Assembly: GCA_002286855.1 (NCBI GenBank)
Contig: NRSV01000055.1
Span: forward strand, 1 to 64,000
Source of the DNA: Bipolaris cookei
Lineage: Eukaryota > Ascomycota > Dothideomycetes > Pleosporales > Pleosporaceae
Reading direction: 5' to 3'
Length of the DNA: 64,000 bases
Shown: piece by piece, positions 10,295 through 20,282 of the stretch
How the letters are laid out: each line of letters opens with the position of its first letter
Numbering within the stretch: the stretch's first letter is position 1
The notes under the pieces: generated by a model
The model's database searches: none
Told to the model about the DNA's origin: nothing
The model's input: the letters and a program-made list of their open reading frames with translations, nothing else
Program-made: the position numbers and the translations under genes

Positions 10295-11278
10295 TTATAT
10301 ATGGTCAACACCTATATACCCACACTTCCTATACCAGCTTCTACAATCAATTTTATAGCAGCTGTTAATTACAGCGAGCTCCATAAAGAAGCGAAAGTAA
10401 AGCCACTCATCCCACTCTTGAGAATGCCGCTTCATCCGACTTTTTAGCACTTTAAAAGTCTTCTCAAAAGGGTTATAATCGGGTGAGTATGGCGGAAGAT
10501 ACTCTAGTTGTATGCCATAGTCTCTACAGAGCTGTACAATCCCCAGAGTTCGATGGATAGACGCGTTGTCTAGCAGCAGTACATGGTAACCAGGCGTAAG
10601 GTGCGGCAGCACATTATCCCGCAAGAACTCCTCCATATACTCAGCAGTAACTGTGCCTTGAAAGATTCGGTGCGCAAGATAACCCTCTACTGTCATCGCC
10701 GACAGCAAACTCCATCGTTCTGACTGTTTCATAGAGTAATTCAGCGACACTGATCGTCCAACAGGACCCCAGCCATACTTGCGATCGCCTGTACGCTCAT
10801 TACAAGCGCTCTCATCTACCGCAACAATCTGCTCCGCCGTGTAATTCTGCTGGCACCGCGCCTGGAAGACTCTTCGCAGAGCGTCTGACTGCTCGGCCGC
10901 TCTCTTTGACACGATCTTGCGACTCCAATTTATCAGCCTAAGCTCCCGCGACACAGTGGCAATGCTCACTAGTATATTAAACTCGTCTAACAGCTAGTCC
11001 CTGATCTCTTCTAAGTATGCCTGCGGGCGGCTAGCCAAGTACTTTCGAAGCAGAGTCCTGTGTCATTCTCGGAGTGAGCACGGCCGCCCAGTCTTCACAA
11101 GAGCCGGTGCGTGCGGCGTACACCAGTACAATAGATTCCGCCGTTTTATTGCTGTACAGTCTCGCGAGACTCCAGTTTGTCTATGTATTTGTGCGTCACT
11201 AACTCCAGCAGCGATTCGATCGAGGACAGCTTGTAAAACTAAGGGTTCTAAGTGCGAGCGACCGTGGCGGCGCGCCAT
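10295..11278 (-). pseudogene. Tc1/mariner-like DD34E transposase, two stop codons
   Basis: The frame starts at the ATG at 11276-11278 (MARRHGRSH) and ends at 10295, 328 codons long. The N-terminal helix-turn-helix region includes GVSDAQIHRQTGVSRD. The catalytic triad is visible: VDESACNERTGDRKYGW (first D), LLLDNASIHRT (second D) and YSPDYNPFE (E). Thirty-four residues separate the second D and the E. Two in-frame stops, TGA at 11063-11065 and TAG at 10994-10996, break the DNA-binding half. Both fit C-to-T changes (CGA to TGA, TGG to TAG). The catalytic half is open from 10969, but this copy is unlikely to make a working transposase. Confidence 0.85.
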
Positions 11279-11460
11279 CGTAATAGCTACGATAATAAAG
11301 GAGTTACTACGATAGCTTAGTTTTAAGTAGATTAACGGCTTCAAGAAACGCTGTACTGTGCAGTTGTTCTTAATTCTGAACTGTTGACGTCTGCTGTACA
11401 AAAATTGTCGGTGCGCAGAAACTCCCGTACTAGTTAGTACTAGTTAAGTCACGGGGTATA

Positions 11461-13564
11461 CCGTGTCCGTGCACCTTGTGCGCGGATTCGGCTTGTGCGC
11501 ACCTGGAACCTCAAACCGCGTCTTAACACCAAACTTCAACGCGCGATAACTCTACCACTATGGCTCCGATTGACGATGCAATTGCAGATTTAGATTCGTG
11601 TGATTCAGGAGAACAATTTAGTATTACAGAGGTTGCGAAAAAATGGGGCGTCGTGCGCTCAACGCTAACCCGGCGCTGGAGGCAGCAGACAAGCTCTAAG
11701 AGGGATACAACCAGCAGCAAGCTCTCAGCCCATAACAGAAGCTAGAGCTAGTGCAATATATCACTAAGATTACTAAGAGAGGTCTATCTCCTACGCGAGA
11801 GATGATCCAGAATTTCTCATCAGCAGTAGCTCATCGGCAGCTCAACGAGAGCTGGGTTTCTCGCTTCATCAATCGATACCCGGACAAGCTCATCTCAAAG
11901 TGGACCACCGCCATGGACCGTTCGCGCTACCTAGCTGATTCTGAAGCAAATTATAAGCTCTACTTTGAGCTACTCCATCAGAAGATTGCTGAGTATCGGC
12001 TTGAAGCTCGAGATATATATAATATGGATGAGAAGGGCTTCATGATTGGTATCGTTGGGAGAGGTAGGAGAGTCTTCAGCAAGCGTCAATGGGATAAGAA
12101 AGAGGTTCGGGCATCATCTCAAGATGGCTCACGCAAGTTTATCACAGTCCTAGCTTGCTGCTGCGCTGATGGGAGCTCATTGCCGCCAGGGCTCATCTAC
12201 GCGTCGGCTGCTGGAGCTATCAGATCCGGCTGGATAGACGATATCAAAGCTGGAACACATGAGGTCTTTATCACATCAACTCCATCACGCTGGTCAAATG
12301 ATGACGTAGGGCTCTCTTGGGTTGAGCAGGTGTTTGATCGCTGTACGAAGCAGCGATCAGGTAGATGGAGATTACTTATCCTTGATGGCCACGGATCTCA
12401 TCTTACGATGGAGTTTATTAGCTATTACGATCGCCATCGAACCCTATTAATGATCCTTCCACCTCATTCAACTCAAACGCTCCAACCGCTCGATGTATCA
12501 CTCTTCCATCCGCTCGCCCAAGCTTACTCAGCTGAGCTCACCCAGCACCTCTATAGAGCTCAAGGGCTCGTATCTATTGCCAAGGGAGACTTTTTTCCGA
12601 TATTCTGCAGAGCTTGGCAAGCAGCGTTCAAGCAATCAATCATAGAAACGGCGTTTGCAGCTACTGGTATATGGCCAGCTGATCCGAGTAGAATCCTCCA
12701 GAGATTCGCGAAAACACCAGAATCTGATCGCAGCTCGCCATCTACGCTCTCAGATAGCGACTGGCGAAAACTTGATCGATTAGTGCGAGGTACAGTTAAC
12801 GATAATAATCACCATGAGACTCGAAAGCTACGCTCTAGCGTTCACCATCTATCTGTTCAAAACGAGCTACTACACGATGAGATCAAAGGACTTAAAGCAA
12901 CTCTTCTATATAAAGAGAGGCACAAAGGTAAGAGTAAAGCTCTTGATCTTCAACAGCTCCAAGAGTATCACAGTGGTGCTGTCTTCTGGTCGCCTCGCAA
13001 GATCCGCGAAGCTCAGGCTCGAGAAGCAGTACGTAAGCGCGATGAGATAGAGCAGAAACTTCAGAAGGCACAGGATAAACAGCAGCGTAAGGAGCTTCAA
13101 CTACAGCGTCAAGTTGAGCTTGAGCAGAAGCGCGCTGATCGATTGAGACTTAAGGAGATGCGTGATGCTGAGCAAGCTGAGAAAGCAGCTAAACGCGCGC
13201 GTCAAATTGAAGCTCGCAACGCCCAAAAAACTCAAAATCAAGCTCAAAAACGATCGCGTACAGCCTCATGAGTGCCCATATCAAAGAACAAGCGTCAAAA
13301 ACAATTGGTGGATTATGGAGCTGGCGATAGAGCTGCACCTGCTGCATCATCTATCCCGCCAAGGATCACGTCGCGCGGCCGCAGCGTCAACCTCCCGCAA
13401 AAATTCCGATAGTATAAATTGATCGCAAGCATCTAATTACTGCAACACTACGTTTTTATATATATTGAACTATTGTGTGGCGTTGTAGAGCTTCAATTTG
13501 AGATCGCGATAATAGTGTTGGGGTGCGCACAAGCCGAATCCGCGCACAAGGTGCACGGACACGG
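11461..13564 (+). mobile_element. Fot/pogo DNA transposon with 43-bp perfect TIRs
   Basis: The first 43 bases (11461-11503, starting CCGTGTCCGTGCACC) are the exact reverse complement of the last 43 (13522-13564). TA flanks both ends (11459-11460 and 13565-13566), matching the TA target of pogo/Fot elements. The 2104-bp element encodes one plus-strand transposase, now broken. Its left TA is also the right-hand TA of the Tc1-like element, so it was inserted exactly at the border of that element. Perfect TIRs suggest a fairly young insertion, though the coding region has already taken three disabling changes. Confidence 0.92.
11560..13412 (+). pseudogene. Fot/pogo DDE_1 transposase, frameshift and two stops
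   Basis: The start is the ATG at 11560 (MAPIDDAIADLD). An HTH follows (FSITEVAKKWGVVRSTLTRRW). Near 11700 the frame shifts by one base, and a TAA at 11733-11735 interrupts the new frame, which then stays open to TGA at 13269-13271. The same frame continues after that stop (VPISKNKRQKQLVDYGAG ... SRGRSVNLPQKFR) to TAG at 13410-13412, the likely original end. Catalytic Asp residues lie in YNMDEKGFMIG, LLILDGHGSHLT and LQPLDVSLF. The last two are separated by 35 residues (DD35D). A long Gln/Lys/Arg-rich coiled coil lies near the C-terminus. The stops fit CAA to TAA and CGA to TGA. Confidence 0.9.
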
Positions 13565-13565
13565 T

Positions 13566-14078
13566 AGGGCTTATGATGCTCATGCCAACGATTGTTTCAT
13601 GAAGCGATCAAGACAGATTAGTTATTCCAAGCATACTTGATAATTACAAGCATACTTGATAATCACAGAAATTGGCCCTGCGCTATGTTGGTTCCGCTTT
13701 TAGCACCCCACTTTTCTCCGCGTATGGGAGATGAGGGAGGAGCTCCGTGCGTTTACTTACTTTCGCGCTGGGAATTTGATATTAATTAATTGCAGAGATT
13801 TAGGATCAGCCCTGTACATGCATACGTGAGCATCGCATCCTTTCCAATCTGGGTGAGCTCATCTGCATTCAACAATGAAAGCAGCCAGTTGATATGAAGA
13901 ACAAAATAAGTAGTCGAATATCACGATGCAAACAGCGCAATGATCAGATAACACGTCTCATTAATAACATTAGCGAAAGGTATGCGTTAGCTTTGGTATA
14001 TCGCAAGACTAATAATCACCAACGTCACAACCCCTGTAACAGGCATCATGACAAACACACAACTAATCATGACTGCAT
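13566..14078. other. Intergenic, with a 19-bp tandem duplication
   Basis: This lies between the transposon island and the 3' end of the sugar transporter. Two tandem copies of a 19-base unit (CAAGCATACTTGATAATTA and the same ending in ATCA) are at 13628-13646 and 13647-13665. The rest is AT-rich and has no supported gene. Part of it is probably transporter 3' UTR. Confidence 0.6.
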
Positions 14079-15811
14079 CTAAGATGAGGTCCTGACCTGC
14101 TCGACGCGGACGTGGTTCTCCTTCTCGAAGCCGGTAGTACCTCCGTGCTGTATAATCTCTTCCTCAACCTTGCCCAGGTCAACGTGGGCGACCTCAGCCT
14201 CATCACCATCGAAGATCTTGGCGACCTCCTCGAGAGTGGGTCCACGGGTCTCGACGTAGAAGACGGTGACGAAGATGAGTTCGAGGAAGATCCAGCACTG
14301 GTTGAAATTAGCAATTGTTCTCGAGATATTCCTGTAGTGGACCAACTTACAGCGTAGATGGTGTAGAACTTCCAGGTGGGGTGGAGGTACTGAAAACCAT
14401 AGGGGTTGACGTATTGGTTGATGGTCAGAGCAACCTGGATGAAGAAGTTCATGATCATGAGACCCTTGGCACGAATCTTGAATGGCAAGATCTCGACAGT
14501 GTAGGCAACGAGCAGACCAGACCAAGCCAGAGCGTAAGCAACGGAGAAGATCCAGATCATGGCAATGACAGCTTGACCAGCAGCCTTACTCTTGGTAGCC
14601 TCTTGCTGTGATGAAGCAATGGTCCAGACAATGAAGGTAACGCACATGGCTGCAGTAGCAGAGATGAAGAGCGGGCGGCGACCGACGCGGTCAACGAGCA
14701 GAGCGCAAGAAACCGAGACGATGAGTGAAAGGATAGTAAGACCACCGTTGATACCAAGCTGGGTATCAGCATCCCTGATACCGATAGAGTCGTAGACATC
14801 GGTAGCGTAGTAGGAGACGAGACCGTTGCCAGACCACTGGGAGAAAAGACCGAGAGATGCGAGGAGCATGAGCCTGTACCTGTTGCCCTTGGTCTTGAAG
14901 AAGTCGAGGTAGCTGGAGCTCTTCTGGTACTGGAACTCGAGGCGGAGAGTCTCCTTGATCTCAGCATATTCGAACTGGACAGTTGCGTTGTCGACATCGC
15001 CGTTGGCGTGGTACTTGGCGAGAATGTTAAGAGCCTCCTCGTTCCTCTCCTTGGAAATCAACCAACGTGGAGACTCGGGGATGAACCAGATGGCAGCCAG
15101 CTGAATGACGGAGGGGGCAGCCTGGGAGAGAGCTGGGACACGCCAGCACCAGTCGTTGTTGATGCGCTTGGTACCAAAGGTCAACCAAGTGCAAATGATG
15201 GCACCAACGTTCCACAAGCAGTTGTAGACGGCAGTAACACGAGCACGGTGCTGAGGGTGGCAAAGCTCGGTGAGGAGCAGAGGCGAAGAAAGCTGGGCCA
15301 GAGAGTTACCGAAACCCATAAGGAAACGTCCACCCATGAAGTAGTCGAGGTTCTGGGCGGCACCCTGGATGGCGGCCGCAGCAATCATGATGACACATCC
15401 AATGGTGATGCATGATCGACGTCCAAAACGATCGGCAACGAAGGGAGCAATGGGCAGTGAGGCGATGGAACCGATGGCGTAGAGGGCAGTAAGAAGACCA
15501 AGAGTGTCTCCCTTGGGGTCATTGAAGTAGTCGGTCCAGATTGGGAGAATACGCAAGTTATTCAACATGGAACTAGAAATAGTCAGTGCGTTGCTGATGG
15601 AAACGCCAACGGCATGTGCTTACCCATCGTAACCCGTAGTTGCAGAAGCGATACAGATGAAGAAGGCGTAGAAGTAGAGCTTGCGCAGTCCAGGATCCGA
15701 CCTCCATTCGACCCTCTTGAGATGGGGCGCTTCGGCCTGAGCAGCCTCAACGTCGGCCTTGCTCTTGGCCACAGCGCCAATCTTGGGCGTAAACTTTTGG
15801 GCAAGACCCAT
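14079..15811 (-). CDS. MFS sugar transporter (sugar porter family)
   Basis: Three exons: 15811-15624, 15572-14351 and 14297-14079, with introns of 51 and 53 nt (GTAAGC...CTAG and GTAAGT...ACCAG); 542 aa. It should move a hexose or disaccharide with protons across the plasma membrane. Sugar-porter signatures are clear: GYDGSML in TM1, DRFGRR after TM2 (about 110-115), PESPRWL (about 228-234) and DRVGRRPLF in the second half, plus the final VETRGPTLEEVAKIFDG. About twelve hydrophobic segments can be counted. The ATG at 15811 (MGLAQKFTPK) gives a usual cytosolic N-terminus. The frame is open further upstream, but without a convincing start. The substrate cannot be read from sequence; the overall look is that of fungal lactose/hexose permease-like porters. 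Confidence 0.92.
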
Positions 15812-18800
15812 GATGTCCAATACACCTCGTCCGAAGATTGTTGGTAGAACGGAAGCAACGAGGGAACAAGGGCAGGTTTGGTTTGAGACGCACAACCAAA
15901 CACGGTCCTGTACAGCAGGGAATATAAGCTGTTGACTTGTCGGGGTGGGCTGATTGCAGCTGAACCTGGAAAAGAAGGATATGGTCGGTGGACCATATAT
16001 ATGTCTCCTGGTCGGGGAGCGACCATCGCGTGTGGGACCCAGGCTCGAGAACTACGGCGGTCTAGCGGACCGGATAAATGCGTCTGCGTCTAGAGAGCCG
16101 TGTGGTACTTTCGCGGATGAACCGCCGTATGGGGTAGAGTGGGCGGCAAATCGACCAAAGCGGTGGCCGCAAGGGTGTCATGGCCAGGCCATGGGAGCAG
16201 CCTCGGCATACGGGACGAGCAGCCGTCAAGGAAACCAAGCAGCAGACGAGGCTGGTCTTGTTGCGTCTTGTCTAGCCATGGTCTTTGTTGGCTTCTGGCC
16301 AAGTTGGGTTGGCAGACGCGGCTGCATAGCATAGCACCAAGGCCCGCAAGCCAAGGCCCGTCAGCCCGGCGTACCTGACGAAGCTCACGAACAAGCATTG
16401 AACGGCCTTGCTTCCGGCGCAGCTTTGGCACAACCATTCCGCCAACCTTCTCGAAGGCGGTGATCAGCTGTCAGACAGGTGCAGGCTACGGTTGAATAGA
16501 TTAACCTGCCTCTAGCCCCTTACTCTAAGCTCGACTTCTCCAGCGACTGAGAACGTGGGCCTGGCAGGAATTTCCCCAGGCCGGCCCCACTAGGATCAGA
16601 GGGAGGCATACAATGCACGCGGAGCCGAGGTCAAGGGGCGTTAATTGGCGGTAAGGAAAGCAAGGCGGCCCGTATGGTGGCCTGTCCGGGACACGTGACA
16701 TGCATACAAGCGCCAACGGTGAGGAACCGTCATTCATGGGTCGCGAACCCGTCCATTGGGCCGCCCTGCTTGTAAATACTCTAAAGTACTATCTATGCAA
16801 CCTCCGCGGCCCCTCCACACTTTTCTTTCAAGCACTCCGCTTATCTTTCGCACCATCAGCGCCTCGCACCGTCCCCAGAAATCTTTCCCCATGGGTACGT
16901 CTTTAGTCGTCATGGATACCTGGGGAAATCTTACGACATGCCTTGCCATGCCACATGTCTACATATTTCCCTCCACCCTCATTCCAACAGCCACGTCTCT
17001 TGATAGTGCATTCTGCACTCTCCAGATCCTTGATTAGCACTCTTCCAATAATCGTTCTCTAATCCCCCTGCAAGCGGGAGCCCTCGCTTATGCCTGGGCG
17101 CTTTCTGGGCAGCACTGCCAACGGGTGGCTGGCATCTTTCTCCATGACAGCTCTCCATAACTCAACGCCCGTACAACCATCAGGCAAATGGCATTGAGGC
17201 GTTCCGCCGTGCCACTTCATACCGGTTGAATGGCAGCAAATATTGTGTGTGTTGCCCACAGCTCAATCTGGCCTCGACTGAACTCTCAGCCCCGTCAATG
17301 GATTCTCTGGCCGCTGTGCTCTTCCCTCAAGAATCCTGCCTACTGTTCACATGAGGCGCGGCTGATGCGGCAGTTGCTTATGCATTGCTTGTCTTGTTCG
17401 TATCCAGAATGAGGAACGTGTAGTCTTGGCTGGTGAGCATGCCCTATCGCCTACCCTGTCCTCCCACCATATCGCGAATCTCAGCCTCTCTATTGGCACC
17501 CTTGACCATCGAGTAATCAATTCTCGCTGCATCCTCACCTAGCTGCATCCGATGCGCTGTTGGCGTGTTGGAGGAGGCCTGATAATCTCGCGCAATGGCT
17601 TGCCTTTGTCTTGGATACCCATCAGCATCACGAGGTGCCTATGGTACCGTGTCCAGTTCCCCAAGTAAATTGCGGCGAGAGAATAATGAGTACCCACAGC
17701 GGCCCTCCGTGATCCACAAAAACAAGTCCCCACGTTTTCACGCCGAAATCGCTTAACCACTACTAAGCTTGGAAAATTGTTGTGGAGTGAGCGTTCGTGC
17801 TCTCACCATCCCTACAATGCGCAGCCAGTCATTAAGGTACCTGCGCCCCGGACCTCTTGATCGCTGTTTTTAACACAGCCAGTGAATAATGGTGCGACGT
17901 TGGACATAAGATTCCTGAAGCTCCAACCAAGGTCTTGTCCCGCATGCCCCCGTCTACCCGTCTAAGCTTCGCAAAGGCTACGCCACGAGAAAGCACATTA
18001 TCCTGGAGCCCCGCCACCGGGGTATTAGGCTAAATTGCTACAATCACGGCATCACCTGACCGAATCGGTGGCTGTTCCAGAAGTGCCTCAGCTACTGTTT
18101 TCCTCAAATAAACAAGAATTCGATGGCGAATTTTTTTATAGATCTACGTGTGATCGCTCGTGGCGCCATGGTCAACGCAGTATCACGCTTCAGTGATGAG
18201 TCCAGCGGCGCAACACCGGTTCTACTATTAGAACTTTACCCCAATTTTCTAACGATCACGCGAACCGGGACAGTTTGCGTCAACTATTAATATTTAACAG
18301 GTTTCTCAGCAAGTATGGTTGACTTTCCAGATTAGGCTGGTATGGAGACTTCCGATTCTTAAATTTCCATACGCATCTGCATTACTGTTATCTATTCGAA
18401 CGACCTCTGGATTTCCATCACCATCGTTAGGCTACGAAATAGCGACTTTGAGAAGCTGGACTTGCTTTTCCCTACCTATGCCTGAAGAGGAACAAACGTA
18501 TACCGCAGCTATCTTTTCCCCTCATTTCACGCATGCACAGGGATGATCAGGCCAAGCGATATGTCGTACGAACCGAATACATGCCTTTACATGGCGATCC
18601 TCCTAGCACAACAGAGTAAAATCGTCATTGTCCTGAAATAGTCTTTGACAGATCCTATCATAGGTGTAGAGCAATCGCGGTTAGCAACATGCAATCGTCA
18701 GCCAAGACATGCCTTACGTTTAGTACGATTTGCCATCACCTAGCAGCTGATGACTAGGACGCCACAATATTGGGATGTACTCGCCACTGACATGTGAGCG

Positions 18801-20223
18801 TCCCTATCTAAGCGATTGAAAATGTATTCGAGATCAATCCGGTTGCACAGGAGTAGGATGTAACACTGATATCAGACTCAAACATATCGATGTCGTGTGC
18901 CCACGAGATCACAACGATGGCTCCCAGAACACTTCATCCTACTTGTGCCTTGATCCGGCACTAGTTATGGGCGTGAGTTTTTTTTTACAGTGTACGACAA
19001 CAAAGCTTTGCTATCCGGTCAATCAGCAGATGAACAACCCCTCTTCTCAACAATTACATTTCATGCTCCCAGAAATACTAAAGATGTTGTACAACTATTC
19101 ACAGAAACTATGCGAACTGTTTTTGAGAATGACACAAACTCACACTACTTAGACTCTGCAACAATCAATTAAGTCGATCCTAGAGGGTTCAGATTGGATT
19201 GATTAATTACTTCTTTAGGCCTAGTACTTTCCTATACAAGCTTAACTCTTGCCTAGAGAAGTGAGACTCTGGCAGAGTCCGGATTGAATTGCTTGTTGCG
19301 GACTGTGACACTACTTACCTTTCTACATTTTAGAACATGAGTTCAGAGTAACAAAACACTTGATACCCCGGTTTCAACAAAGATACTCGATTGCATTACT
19401 GCTACACCGACATAATCCTCGACGTTGCTTCCGCCCCATCACCACTTGGTATGATACATTACAGGTTCCTTGACGCCCACAACTCTCATATTTTCGAAGC
19501 GTCGTATGCTACAGTATTACAAAAATGGCGAATGGAGAGAGCCAGGCTATATTCTTCACTACTTGCTAGTATATCATGCTTCGTTCTTTGCGACAAGCCA
19601 CAGGTATTTCGACCCCCCGGTATCTCATCAAGCAAAGTTTGCGATAGATTTATGTGTGGCACCTACCACACAGACAATCTGGTAGACACAGCAAGTTTTG
19701 GCCAATAAACAAGTCATGGTCCTGGTGAGGGAGGTAGATGACTAGTATCTGCCCTAGTCACTACCTGTCACAGTAACCGCCTGATTGCCATAACACCTAA
19801 CATCTGGTACACATTTCGCACAAACACCGAGTGCACTAGTTAGCAAGCGACCAGTTCTGCTGCTGAATGGCTAAGCGCTAGCGAGGAACTACGCACTCGC
19901 TAGCTACCCTGGATATATTCCGTTTACGAATCTCTGTTCTGTTTCCTTATGCAAAGTCTTGTAAATTCGAGAAAACTCTACATAGCAAATTCAAATTAAG
20001 TTTGTAAAGTAGACTTTAGGCGTTACAGCTCGTCACCTCTTGTGACACTTCCAAAGAATGTTTATGTGAAAATTCAAAAGGATTGAAATACTGGATCTAG
20101 GTAACCTAGATATGATTTACACCAGCCACAGGGGCTCAAGAACGAAGTTCCTTTCTGAAGACAAAAACTAGAGCCCGCATAAAAACTCAAAATCAACAAA
20201 AGAAATTCGTTATAGAAGGCATC

Positions 20224-20276
<53 letters not shown>

Positions 20277-20282
20277 ATACAC
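15812..20282. other. 4.5-kb region without a supported gene
   Basis: The part next to 15812 is the promoter of the sugar transporter, and the far end is the 3' flank of the gene ending at 20283. In between, reading frames are short and mostly lack ATG starts or family resemblance. A pyrimidine-rich leader-like stretch with ATG G|GTACGT sits at about 16800-16900, but no continuing coding exon could be found. From about 18050 the sequence becomes more AT-rich, which may mean decayed repeats. A dinucleotide repeat lies at 20227-20271. Confidence 0.5.
20227..20271. repeat. (AC)22 microsatellite
   Basis: About 44 bases of uninterrupted AC repeat, followed by ATACACATACAC. It lies 12 bp beyond the stop codon of the gene at 20283-23433 and is probably transcribed in its 3' UTR. 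Confidence 0.9.

Larger units (their letters stand above)
8433..11458 (-). mobile_element. Two-gene Tc1/mariner-like (DD34E) element
   Basis: Terminal inverted repeats of 16 bases with two mismatches (CACCTCGTGACTTAGC at 8433-8448; the complement of 11443-11458 reads TACCCCGTGACTTAAC) enclose about 3.0 kb. TA dinucleotides flank both ends (8431-8432 and 11459-11460), as expected for Tc1/mariner insertion. Inside are a transposase on the minus strand (10295-11278) and an unrelated intact gene on the plus strand (8595-10289). The two converge with 5 bp between their stop codons. Ordinary Tc1 elements are 1.3-2 kb and carry only the transposase. The exact right end is ambiguous by two bases because of the TATA at 11457-11460. 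Confidence 0.75.

Noticed and set aside
15812..15895. Upstream extension of the sugar transporter frame
   Set aside because: No convincing start. The ATG at 15811 gives the usual N-terminal length.
18990..19172. Protein-like short frame (YDNKALLSGQSADEQP...)
   Set aside because: It has no ATG, and an AG acceptor precedes it, but no matching upstream coding exon was found. It is too short to support as a gene.
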